Shown piece by piece: positions 1 to 5,644 of a DNA stretch of 6,847 nucleotides. Source of the stretch: Anaerolineales bacterium. Its GTDB lineage: Bacteria > Chloroflexota > Anaerolineae > Anaerolineales > E44-bin32. The notes beneath the pieces were generated by a model, which searched no databases, was not told where the DNA came from, and saw nothing but the letters and a program-made list of their open reading frames with translations. The stretch spans positions 1 to 6,847 of the forward strand of contig JAGLGG010000236.1 in NCBI GenBank assembly GCA_023144145.1. Reading direction: 5' to 3'. Every line of letters starts with the position of its first letter. The first letter of the stretch is position 1. The translations under genes were made by a program, and so were the position numbers.

Positions 1-13
1 TTAGGTCCACTCG

Positions 14-103
14 TTATTGACCATTAGCAAGCAGTAGAACCGCTATTACCCCAATCCAGAATATCAGAGTGACAATAAGGACTATAACCGTTCGCTTCTT
101 CAT
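14..103 (-). CDS. small single-pass membrane peptide, 29 residues
   Basis: This short reading frame begins MKKR and then runs as one hydrophobic stretch (about residues 5-26) ending NGQ before TAA, which is the form of a single-pass inner-membrane micropeptide with its positive N-terminus in the cytoplasm. I do not recognise a family. The ATG at 103 is chosen because GAGG lies 5 bases upstream, and a longer Shine-Dalgarno-like GGAGGTGAT sits a little further up at 116-124. The frame stays open upstream to a GTG at 286, which would give 90 residues with five cysteines. That extension does not look like a membrane or zinc-ribbon protein, overlaps stable hairpins, and would start upstream of a possible promoter at 239-268. 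I therefore prefer the short form, without excluding the long one. The gene has the same polarity as the two zinc-ribbon genes and is separated from the nearer one by a hairpin. Confidence 0.5.
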   Translation of the reverse strand: MKKRTVIVLIVTLIFWIGVIAVLLLANGQ

Positions 104-126
104 CAGAGCCTCAACATCACCTCCAT

Positions 127-160
127 GGGGACGCTTTTCACAGTTAGGATGAAACGCCCC
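127..160 (-). promoter_or_regulatory. hairpin immediately upstream of the ribosome binding site of the small membrane peptide
   Basis: On the minus strand GGGGCGTTTCA pairs with TGAAAAGCGTCCCC, with two single-base bulges, leaving a loop of about 9 bases. It ends two bases before GGAGGTGAT (116-124). A stem abutting a Shine-Dalgarno sequence can modulate translation. Whether it does so here is inference. Confidence 0.35.
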
Positions 161-238
161 ACCTCGGCTAAGGCGGGATAGACACAGAAGTATTGAATTC
201 CCGATTCGATGTAGGTTGTGGCGTGCTTCACATAATGC

Positions 239-268
239 GGTATAACAGGCTGCACTACAATAGAACAA
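239..268 (-). promoter_or_regulatory. possible promoter for the small membrane peptide
   Basis: Minus-strand TTGTTC (263-268) is followed after 18 bases by TATACC (239-244), which carries a TGT immediately upstream as an extended -10. The match to consensus is modest. If used, the leader would be roughly 125 nt and the GTG at 286 could not be the start codon. Confidence 0.25.
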
Positions 269-364
269 AAAATCACCCCCAACCACCCGAGAGGGACCTC
301 CCGGGAGATTCCTTAACAGCGATGACTGTCATTACTACTGCAAATAAGTCCCATTACATCAAAT

Positions 365-389
365 AGCTCCTCCATATAGTGGAGGAGCT
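365..389 (-). terminator. hairpin downstream of the 211-residue zinc-ribbon gene
   Basis: AGCTCCTCCA (365-374) and TGGAGGAGCT (380-389) form a perfect 10-bp stem with a 5-base loop, 25 bases after the stop codon of the minus-strand gene ending at 415. The minus strand continues ATTTGATG, so the T-tract is weak. It may be a poor intrinsic terminator or an mRNA 3'-end stabiliser. Confidence 0.45.
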
Positions 390-414
390 TAAGTTACGGG
401 CTGAATGGATAGGG

Positions 415-1050
415 TTAAGATAATGCGAGTGGGGCACTACACCAACTGCAGATTTTGTCGGTTGGGAGAATAACTGCTTCACATGCGGGACACTTTATCC
501 GTTCCTCAACGGGTATTACCCCACCTTCCAATTCTGAAGCCAACCTAACAACATCATATGACGACAAGTTGGCTACTGGGTTATTACGACCGGTTGAGAT
601 GCTGGTCAACCTCATCCCATGGGAGTCAAGATCCACGACATATCCTTTGCTATGCAGCATTTTACGATGCGCTTCCTCTCGCTCCCTGGTTGAAAAACCT
701 GTTTCTTCCTGATCCGCTGTCTGATCCTGCTCAACCTTATTTTGAGTGCCTTCTAATTCAGAAATCCATTCGGCTTCTGTATTGCCAGGATCAGGATCCT
801 CTGAGGTAGGAAAATAATCGGCGTACTCATCGGGCCATGTTTCGACTTCAGTTTCGGTAGTTGGTGGAGGCATACGTCCGAAGTGTTGGGAGAGGAATTT
901 TTGATTTCTAACTCGAGTGGATTTGGGTTCGCGCGGGGTACTCGTTGAGAGTTTTTTCCCACACTTTGGACACTGCTCCAATTTGTGAGCTGGATTATCA
1001 AGAATCACTTGCCATAATCGATTTCCACATCTAGGACATTTTGCAACCAT
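415..1050 (-). CDS. uncharacterised protein with a zinc ribbon at each end, 211 residues
   Basis: I do not recognise a named family. The N-terminus carries CPRC (Cys5, Cys8) and CPKC (Cys27, Cys30), and the C-terminus carries CPAC (Cys187, Cys190) and CSWC (Cys201, Cys204). Each group is a complete four-cysteine zinc-ribbon ligand set. Between them lie a basic patch (about residues 39-56), an acidic and probably disordered segment (about 62-125) rich in Glu, Asp and Pro, and a mixed segment (about 128-185) that looks folded. There is no signal peptide or membrane segment, so it should be cytoplasmic. The start ATG at 1050 has AGGA 7 bases upstream. Zinc ribbons of this kind usually bind nucleic acid or protein partners, so a scaffold or regulatory role is possible but unproven. 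It lies downstream of, and is read in the same direction as, a much larger protein of the same style, but a terminator-like hairpin between them suggests its own transcript. Confidence 0.85.
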   Translation of the reverse strand: MVAKCPRCGNRLWQVILDNPAHKLEQCPKCGKKLSTSTPREPKSTRVRNQKFLSQHFGRMPPPTTETEVETWPDEYADYFPTSEDPDPGNTEAEWISELEGTQNKVEQDQTADQEETGFSTREREEAHRKMLHSKGYVVDLDSHGMRLTSISTGRNNPVANLSSYDVVRLASELEGGVIPVEERIKCPACEAVILPTDKICSWCSAPLALS

Positions 1051-1114
1051 ATCAAAATCCTAATTCTGAGCGTCAACAATACATGCTCTGCCTTCTCTGT
1101 GCAGGCCTACGCGT

Positions 1115-1141
1115 AGTCTAGCACGTCCTAGGGGTTGACAG
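1115..1141 (-). promoter_or_regulatory. possible extended -10 promoter of the 211-residue gene
   Basis: On the minus strand TGC precedes TAGACT (1115-1120), an extended -10. A weak -35, CTGTCA (1136-1141), lies 15 bases upstream, which is a short spacer. The leader would be about 60 nt. The string GTGCTAGACT nearly repeats GTGCTAGAGT upstream of the 769-residue gene, which raises confidence in both. Confidence 0.3.
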
Positions 1142-1269
1142 GTGAATTCGAAGGGTTGCCGTAAGGAGTTTGTAAAGTTATTGAAGAGTCTACATCGAAA
1201 ATATAGTTTTAATGATGAGGCGGCAAGCTTATGCGCATTCGCAATGCGCTGCGGATATGTAGTTATATG

Positions 1270-1306
1270 AAAATACGTGGAATGTCGTTATAGACATTGC
1301 CACGTA
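1270..1306 (-). terminator. intrinsic terminator-like hairpin after the 769-residue gene
   Basis: On the minus strand TACGTGGCAATGTC pairs with GACATTCCACGTA through 13 base pairs, with one bulged C and a 6-base loop. It is followed directly by TTTTC (AAAA at 1270-1273 on the plus strand). The long stem followed by a T-tract on the minus strand only fits termination of transcripts from the gene ending at 1372. Confidence 0.6.
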
Positions 1307-1313
1307 AGCTGAG

Positions 1314-1362
1314 TGTTCCGTCCAACGTGATTCTTTAGAAAGGATGGATAAAGGACGGAACA
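1314..1362. repeat. 10-bp perfect inverted repeat just after the 769-residue gene
   Basis: TGTTCCGTCC (1314-1323) and GGACGGAACA (1353-1362) are exact inverted copies separated by 29 bases, and the outer arm lies 9 bases past the stop codon. A small inner pairing (CTTT with AAAG) is also possible. There is no T-tract. It could protect the mRNA 3' end, or be a protein-binding palindrome. Confidence 0.5.
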
Positions 1363-1371
1363 ACATAAGCC

Positions 1372-3681
1372 CTAGTCAGGATCGGTCGAAATGTTATCAG
1401 TTTCTGGTGTGATTGTTTCCGCAGGGTCTTCGATGGATTCGCCCTCTGGCACTTCCTCACCATCCAATTCGGCTTCAACTTCTTCGAATTCGAACAAGTC
1501 AGGTTCGGGTTCTTCTGTAGGCTCTGGTGGTGCTGGTTCAATCAACACCATAAGATCTTCAACGCGCGCGATGTTTTCCTGGGCACTTTTTCTATTCACT
1601 TGGCGGAATAACTCAGCATAGCCTTGGTTTCGCCATTCGAATGCGGTCAAATTATCCGTAGTAAGGTCCACCACCCGCAACGTTGTGAGCACGTATGCGG
1701 CATCATACGGCGGGGGATACGCACTCGCCCGGTTGAGCAAAAGGATGGCGGGAATTCCGTACCCAAGAATACCGACTATGATGGTGATTAAGGCTCCAAT
1801 AAAAGAGCCGGATGAAAAGCTCGAAGAACCAAAAATGAGAACTAGGACGATGAGGATTACCGCCACAATTCCTGAGATTATGTGAGCTTGAAGTTTGGCA
1901 GACCTTTCCTCCTCGCTGGATGCCTTTGCCCGATTTTCGCAGTTCCCGCAAAGAGGTAGTTTGAAAATCTTCTGCTTTCGATCCCCCGGCTGTTGTGGAT
2001 CTGGCAGCGTGCCTCGAACAGCAGCTGCAAGTTTAACCGGCATCTGTAAACAATGGACACAAACATTATTGGGGAACGTAAGCGCATCCCCTTCCACAAT
2101 AACCCGGTATCGTGATCCTTCCTCAGGTTCGCCAAGAGGTATTTCATATTCTGGAGCGGGGAGAGCTGTTTCATCTTCAGGCTCAAACAAACTTTCCGCG
2201 GATGTCGGTTCTTCAGTTTCCTGGAAAATGGGGTCAGGAACTGTTTCTGCGGTAACTACTGGCTCTTCAGTTGGTTGGTCCTTGCGGGCCCAGGGAGGTA
2301 AGAGGTGTTCTTCGACTGGCTCGTCAACTTCCTCCAGTTCAACAGCATCAATATCTGCAAGCTCAGGTGAATCTGGTGGCTCAAGGTCCTCAGGCGGCGG
2401 GGTTGTAAAACCTAGTTCCTCTGCGATTGAAGTTCCTGAGGGAATATCTTCAGATTCAGGGGCAAGGAAATCAGCTGGTTCAGTGGTTGGTAACAGTCCA
2501 CCTTCGCCTGCTCCGCCGATATCTTCAGCTTCAGGCATTTGGATAGGAGATGGTGCGACTTTCTCATCAGCGAAAGGTGGAATAATTTTGTCTTCGCTCA
2601 CTTGCATTTCGCCACCAGTTGCTTCTGCAAAGGGTGGTATGGCGAGAATATCGTCAAGCTGTTCAGTAGGTTGTTTTTCAAGCCATTCAGGAATAGGAAG
2701 TTCTTCCATCTCGGAACCCAATTCCTCTGGTTGAGACGGTTCCCTGGTGATAGATTCTTCTATTGGCGCTTCGACCGCATCTTCGGGAGAGGTTGTTACC
2801 TGTTGTAAACGGCTGAGCTCGACAACATCCAATTCGGCAGCTGGGGCGTCCGCAACCTGTGCCTCTTGCTCGATTTCTTCTGACAGAGTGGGAACATCAT
2901 CCGGAGTGAGGAGCGGCTCTATCGTTTCTGGAAACAGGGCCTCTGCTGTCCGTAGCTCTTCATCGAGATCTGCGACTGGTTCAGCAGGTGTCTCCAACCC
3001 AGAAAACACCTCTTCTGGTTCGACAGATTCGAATTCTGGAACGATCTCTGATGGTGGTGTTGGTTCCTCAATTTCGGTAATTTCATCGATTAGGTCTGAC
3101 GTTGTCTCAAGTTCAAGCGCCTCTGCGCTGTCAGGTGGTGATGCGTAAGCAGAATCTAGTTCTTGAGGGATTAGATCTTCATCGATCCCAAGTTCTTCGG
3201 GGGTTGCATCAGGAATGCTCGCTTCCGGCGCTGCAATTTCATCCATAAGGGGAGGAGTTGGTGCTGGAATTGGTTCCGGACCTGAATCGATAGGAGAAAG
3301 GGGTTCTTCCGGTGTGATTTCCTCGCTCTCAATATCCACTGGGGTTGGCAGGTCCGCGAAGGGAGCCGCGTCTTCAGGTTCCACAGTTGAGCGAGCAGCG
3401 ATTTCCTCACTCTCGTCTTGAGCTCTCTGTCTAACTGCATCTAACCATGTCCATTGGCGCTGCGCGAATTCGCGTGTCTTAGGAAAATCATCACTTACCT
3501 TTCCATACATTATCCAATTGCCCTCGTCTTCAACAACAAAGGCAGATGCACAATTACCACACAAAATAAAATCGGGGTAAGCATCCACATGGGTCACGCT
3601 GAGTTTGGGGCTTTCACAAACAGCACAAGTAAGCCCCTCGACGTAGTTATCTTCGACAGTATTCATTGGTTTGAGGGACAT
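1372..3681 (-). CDS. uncharacterised zinc-ribbon membrane protein with a long acidic disordered region, 769 residues
   Basis: I know no named family for this protein. The ATG at 3681 is chosen because TTAGGAGA lies 4 bases upstream. An in-frame start at 3732 would add 17 residues but has no comparable site. In the 769-residue form, CAVC (19-22) and CGNC (41-44) make an N-terminal zinc ribbon. Residues about 90-520 are dominated by Glu, Pro, Ala, Asp, Ser and Thr with no cysteine, and are surely disordered. A second cysteine set follows, CVHC (541-544) and CGNC (578-581). Two membrane segments come next (about 600-618 and 626-650), joined by a Ser/Gly/Phe turn, and then a folded-looking segment (about 651-715) and another acidic tail. 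Both ends should be cytoplasmic, with a hairpin-like membrane anchor. A role in holding or recruiting cytoplasmic partners at the membrane is inference only. Confidence 0.85.
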   Translation of the reverse strand: MSLKPMNTVEDNYVEGLTCAVCESPKLSVTHVDAYPDFILCGNCASAFVVEDEGNWIMYGKVSDDFPKTREFAQRQWTWLDAVRQRAQDESEEIAARSTVEPEDAAPFADLPTPVDIESEEITPEEPLSPIDSGPEPIPAPTPPLMDEIAAPEASIPDATPEELGIDEDLIPQELDSAYASPPDSAEALELETTSDLIDEITEIEEPTPPSEIVPEFESVEPEEVFSGLETPAEPVADLDEELRTAEALFPETIEPLLTPDDVPTLSEEIEQEAQVADAPAAELDVVELSRLQQVTTSPEDAVEAPIEESITREPSQPEELGSEMEELPIPEWLEKQPTEQLDDILAIPPFAEATGGEMQVSEDKIIPPFADEKVAPSPIQMPEAEDIGGAGEGGLLPTTEPADFLAPESEDIPSGTSIAEELGFTTPPPEDLEPPDSPELADIDAVELEEVDEPVEEHLLPPWARKDQPTEEPVVTAETVPDPIFQETEEPTSAESLFEPEDETALPAPEYEIPLGEPEEGSRYRVIVEGDALTFPNNVCVHCLQMPVKLAAAVRGTLPDPQQPGDRKQKIFKLPLCGNCENRAKASSEEERSAKLQAHIISGIVAVILIVLVLIFGSSSFSSGSFIGALITIIVGILGYGIPAILLLNRASAYPPPYDAAYVLTTLRVVDLTTDNLTAFEWRNQGYAELFRQVNRKSAQENIARVEDLMVLIEPAPPEPTEEPEPDLFEFEEVEAELDGEEVPEGESIEDPAETITPETDNISTDPD

Positions 3682-3685
3682 ATCT

Positions 3686-3693
3686 TCTCCTAA
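3686..3693 (-). promoter_or_regulatory. ribosome binding site deciding the start of the 769-residue protein
   Basis: TTAGGAGA on the minus strand sits 4 bases before the ATG at 3681. The upstream in-frame alternative at 3732 has no such site. Confidence 0.7.
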
Positions 3694-3796
3694 CTTCAAA
3701 CCAGAGTTACCCAGATTGCAGGTCACAGACAAGATAAAGATGAGACGTATTAGGCTTCACCAAATTGATATATATCTCATTTGGCCCTGCACCATG

Positions 3797-3825
3797 ACTC
3801 TAGCACAAGGTGTGAAGTTGGGCAA
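3797..3825 (-). promoter_or_regulatory. probable promoter of the 769-residue zinc-ribbon membrane protein gene
   Basis: On the minus strand TTGCCC (3820-3825) is followed after exactly 17 bases by TAGAGT (3797-3802), with TGC before it forming an extended -10. It would give a leader of about 110 nt. Confidence 0.45.
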
Positions 3826-3891
3826 AGTAGCTCGTTGGTCCAGGGTGGTTTTTTTTGGAACTATGAAGGTCAAAGATGAAATTATTTAGCG

Positions 3892-3934
3892 GAGAGATTG
3901 TGGAAAGTTTCCCGAGCGATACACATAATCTCTC
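3892..3934. repeat. inverted repeat GAGAGATT / AATCTCTC with competing inner pairing
   Basis: GAGAGATT (3892-3899) and AATCTCTC (3927-3934) are exact inverted copies. The right arm can instead pair as CTCGG (3932-3936) with CCGAG (3912-3916), so two folds exclude each other. It has no T-tract on either side and its role is unknown. Confidence 0.35.
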
Positions 3935-4121
3935 GGTCGGTAGTGTTGTACCGCATCGTGATATTTTAGATTTTATCACTACAAAATTAACATATAAGTG
4001 TAGGAAAGTTCACTGCTAAGTAAGGTTAACCTAGAGAAAAAAGCGAAATTTGCGGTTAAAAATCCCCTTACAGATGCCTTGCATTCTCGCGCAAAAGCCT
4101 TGTCCCGTGGCATAATGTCGT

Positions 4122-4257
4122 TGCAAATTACGGGCAACCTCTACCCGTAGTTTCCACTCAGCCTAGGTCGCGATTCGGCGACCTAGTGCTTTAAGGCAAT
4201 AGTCCTTCCGGTCTAAGCCCCTGAAATCACTACAAGTTAAAGTTGCCCGTATACTCT
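4122..4257. ncRNA. candidate structured RNA closed by a perfect 10-bp stem
   Basis: TACGGGCAAC (4129-4138) and GTTGCCCGTA (4242-4251) are exact inverted copies enclosing about 100 bases. Nested inside are GTAGT (4147-4151) with ACTAC (4229-4233), continuing as TTC (4152-4154) with GAA (4223-4225), a perfect 9-bp hairpin CTAGGTCGC/GCGACCTAG (4163-4186), and a small AAGG/CCTT hairpin (4193-4207). These stems are mutually compatible. A competing local hairpin, TACGGG (4129-4134) with CCCGTA (4144-4149), would break the closing stem, as a switch would. On the plus strand an extended -10, TGG then CATAAT (4111-4116, no clear -35), would start RNA just before the closing stem. On the minus strand TTGATT and TATCAT with a 17-base spacer would start it just outside the other end. 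I recognise no known RNA family, and the strand is undecided. A short MITE-like element with terminal inverted repeats is the main alternative. Confidence 0.4.
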
Positions 4258-4263
4258 AAGGTC

Positions 4264-4292
4264 ATGATACATTTTGTTTGATACAAAATCAA
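4264..4292 (-). promoter_or_regulatory. possible minus-strand promoter reading into the structured element
   Basis: On the minus strand TTGATT (4287-4292) is followed by a 17-base spacer and TATCAT (4264-4269), which matches five of six -10 consensus bases. Transcription would begin near 4257, a few bases before the closing stem of the candidate RNA. Confidence 0.35.
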
Positions 4293-4296
4293 GTCG

Positions 4297-4314
4297 TTTG
4301 AGATTATTTGAGAT
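4297..4314 (+). repeat. two copies of TTTGAGAT in 10-base phase
   Basis: TTTGAGAT occurs at 4297-4304 and again at 4307-4314, one helical turn apart, and a related TTGAGAT occurs at 4441-4447. Short direct repeats at this spacing resemble operator half-sites for a regulator binding one face of the helix. No regulator is identified. Confidence 0.3.
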
Positions 4315-4372
4315 CCTCTGACCCCACTTCAATCGGATTTACTTGCATCCACTAGAAATCGAACAATAATTT

Positions 4373-4400
4373 GGAGACTACGTCTTGAAACGTGATCTCC
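4373..4400 (+). repeat. imperfect hairpin upstream of the threonine dehydrogenase gene
   Basis: GGAGA (4373-4377) and ACGT (4380-4383) pair with ACGT (4390-4393) and TCTCC (4396-4400) across a 2-by-2 internal mismatch, leaving a 6-base loop. The function is unknown. Confidence 0.3.
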
Positions 4401-4490
4401 GGATGTGGATCGATCCTATTCGCCTGATCTATAAGAATGGTTGAGATAAACTCCGAGCTTATGGATATTTCTCAATCACCTTTGTGAGTT

Positions 4491-4526
4491 TGATCTTTTT
4501 ACGAATAAGAATGAGAATCTAACCTG
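4491..4526 (+). promoter_or_regulatory. weak candidate promoter for the threonine dehydrogenase gene
   Basis: TTGATC (about 4490-4495) and GAGAAT (about 4513-4518) are separated by roughly 17 bases, each matching four of six consensus positions. It is the best pair close to the gene but is far from certain. Confidence 0.25.
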
Positions 4527-4537
4527 ATACTTTCATT

Positions 4538-4545
4538 GAGGTGAT
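4538..4545 (+). promoter_or_regulatory. ribosome binding site deciding the start of tdh
   Basis: GAGGTGAT complements the 3' end of 16S rRNA and ends 7 bases before the ATG at 4553. The in-frame GTG at 4541 and ATG at 4544 lie inside this site and so are unlikely starts. Confidence 0.7.
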
Positions 4546-4552
4546 GTTATCC

Positions 4553-5572
4553 ATGCGAAAAGAAGTCGTCCTAATTACAGGCGCAAACGGAGAGATCGGA
4601 CACGGATTATGTACCCATCTCGGAATCCGAGAGGATGTATTGATTCTCGCGCTCGATATTGAGGAGTTGGATGAGGAATTGATACCATATTGTCACCGCT
4701 TTGTTCAAGGCGATATTCTCGATAAAATGTTGTTGGGGCGGCTCGTAGCAGAATTCGAAATTCGAACCATTTATCATCTGGCTTCCATTCTTTCAACTCG
4801 AGCTGAATACAATCCTGAAGCAGCACATCGGGTGAATGTTGAAGGTACGTTAAACCTCTTGCGCCTTGCCATAGAGCAGGCTGAGTGGCAGGGAAGACCC
4901 GTTAAATTCATTTACCCCAGTTCAATCGCGGCATATGGTTTGCCAGATTTAGAAACCAAAAACCGAGCAGGGAAAGTAAAGGAGCATGAGTGGCTGACGC
5001 CTAAAACGATGTACGGATGCAACAAACTATATTGTGAACATTTGGGACGCTACTACGCACGACATTACCGCCAATTAGGCGCGGAGGGCGCAGCAATAAA
5101 AATCGATTTTCGCGGTTTGCGGTTTCCTGGTTTGATAAGTGCATTTACCACCCCAGCAGGGGGAACGAGTGATTACGGTCCTGAAATGCTCCATCACGCG
5201 GCGCAAAATATCCCCTATGCCTGTTTTGTCCGTCCGGATAGCATTCTCCCTTTCATGGTTATGCCTGATACGATCAAAGCCCTGGTCGATTTGTGGGCTG
5301 CTCCTCAAGAGAATTTGGATAATCTTGTCTATAACGTTACTAGCTTCAGTATCACTGCTCAACAGATTGCCCAGATGGTTAAGGAAGCCTTTCCTGAGGC
5401 CGAAATCAGTTTCGAGCCTGATATGCGCAGGCAGAAAATTGTGGACTCCTGGCCCGGTGATTTGAATGATGATGCGGCAAAGGAAGATTGGGATTGGTCG
5501 CCGGATTACGATGCTATGCGGGCATTTGAGGCATATTTGGTCCCGAATATCTCTGAGCGTTATCAGAAGTAG
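4553..5572 (+). CDS. tdh: L-threonine 3-dehydrogenase, SDR (NAD-dependent epimerase-like) type
   Basis: The enzyme oxidises L-threonine with NAD+ to 2-amino-3-ketobutyrate, the first step of threonine breakdown to glycine and acetyl-CoA, in the cytoplasm. In the 339-residue form, the Rossmann motif GANGEIG lies at residues 10-16 and an acidic residue ends strand 2 (Asp35), fitting NAD+ rather than NADP+. The extended-SDR catalytic set is Ser123/Ser124 in YPSS, with Tyr154 and Lys158 in YGCNK. Segments typical of this subfamily, not of sugar epimerases, are YHLAS (74-78), RFPGLISA (190-197), GGTSDYGPEMLHHAAQ (203-218), NVTSFS (261-266) and IVDSWPGDLND (296-306). The length fits the family. The partner 2-amino-3-ketobutyrate CoA ligase (kbl) is not in the window. 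A related NAD-dependent epimerase is the only real alternative and is unlikely. The gene faces alr across a 72-base gap. Confidence 0.93.
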   Translation: MRKEVVLITGANGEIGHGLCTHLGIREDVLILALDIEELDEELIPYCHRFVQGDILDKMLLGRLVAEFEIRTIYHLASILSTRAEYNPEAAHRVNVEGTLNLLRLAIEQAEWQGRPVKFIYPSSIAAYGLPDLETKNRAGKVKEHEWLTPKTMYGCNKLYCEHLGRYYARHYRQLGAEGAAIKIDFRGLRFPGLISAFTTPAGGTSDYGPEMLHHAAQNIPYACFVRPDSILPFMVMPDTIKALVDLWAAPQENLDNLVYNVTSFSITAQQIAQMVKEAFPEAEISFEPDMRRQKIVDSWPGDLNDDAAKEDWDWSPDYDAMRAFEAYLVPNISERYQK

Positions 5573-5593
5573 AATTAACGGGCACACCACATA

Positions 5594-5624
5594 TACCCCT
5601 CCACTCGCTTTGAGGGTAGTTTTT
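5594..5624 (+). terminator. intrinsic terminator after tdh
   Basis: TACCCCTC (5594-5601) pairs with GAGGGTA (5612-5618) with one bulged C, followed by GTTTTT to 5624. It lies 21 bases after the tdh stop and before the end of the convergent alr. A competing stem, CCACTC (5601-5606) with GAGTGG (5625-5630), has no T-tract on the minus strand, so no clear alr terminator is seen. Confidence 0.6.
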
Positions 5625-5644
5625 GAGTGGGCAGGCTTGGTTGG

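Larger units (their letters stand above)
104..414. other. intergenic stretch with structured leader of the small membrane peptide
   Basis: Read on the minus strand, this stretch holds in order a perfect hairpin just after the 211-residue gene (365-389), a GC-rich imperfect hairpin around 286-305, a weak extended -10 promoter (239-268), and two further hairpins (159-176 and 127-160) next to the ribosome binding region. The last two share bases 159-160, so they compete slightly. I match none of this to a known riboswitch class by eye, and I see no tRNA. Confidence 0.45.
1051..1371. other. intergenic region between the two zinc-ribbon genes
   Basis: This 321-base gap holds three inverted repeats. 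One is a large-loop repeat just after the 769-residue gene (1314-1362), one is an intrinsic-terminator-like hairpin (1270-1306), and one is a short perfect hairpin of GCGCATT and AATGCGC around CGC (1233-1249). The gap also holds a possible promoter for the 211-residue gene (1115-1141). No open frame in it looks coding. Confidence 0.5.
3682..4552. other. 871-base intergenic region between divergent genes
   Basis: The genes on either side diverge, so this region must supply promoters in both directions. From left to right it holds the leader and promoter of the 769-residue gene (3797-3825), a run of eight T at 3849-3856, an inverted repeat at 3892-3934, the 10-bp palindrome AGGTTAACCT (4023-4032), a structured-RNA candidate (4122-4257), the hairpin ATTTTGT/ACAAAAT (4271-4289), the in-phase repeat TTTGAGAT (4297-4314), an imperfect hairpin (4373-4400), and a weak promoter and ribosome binding site for the threonine dehydrogenase gene. 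No open frame here looks coding. Confidence 0.6.

Noticed and set aside
104..286. N-terminal extension of the small membrane peptide from a GTG at 286, with five cysteines
   Set aside because: The cysteine spacing does not form a zinc ribbon, the region folds into hairpins, and a closer start with GAGG exists. It is kept only as an alternative.
1895..2734. Long plus-strand open frame of 279 codons, very rich in Ser and Gly
   Set aside because: It is antisense to the Glu/Pro-rich coding region, whose biased codons keep the opposite strand open. It has no ribosome binding site and no recognisable motif.
3849..3856. Run of eight T as a plus-strand terminator
   Set aside because: No stem of useful length precedes it, and no plus-strand gene ends upstream.
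4129..4251. Integron attC site, suggested by the AAC...GTT ends of the inverted repeat
   Set aside because: The arms do not fit RYYYAAC and GTTRRRY, and no cassette or integrase is present.
4129..4251. SRP RNA on the minus strand, suggested by a CCGGAAGG string
   Set aside because: The conserved GGAAGGAAGCAG-type loop context of bacterial SRP RNA is absent.
4407..4416. Palindrome GGATCGATCC
   Set aside because: A single 10-base palindrome with no supporting context. Chance is sufficient.
4541..4552. tdh start at GTG 4541 or ATG 4544
   Set aside because: Both codons fall within the Shine-Dalgarno sequence used by the ATG at 4553.
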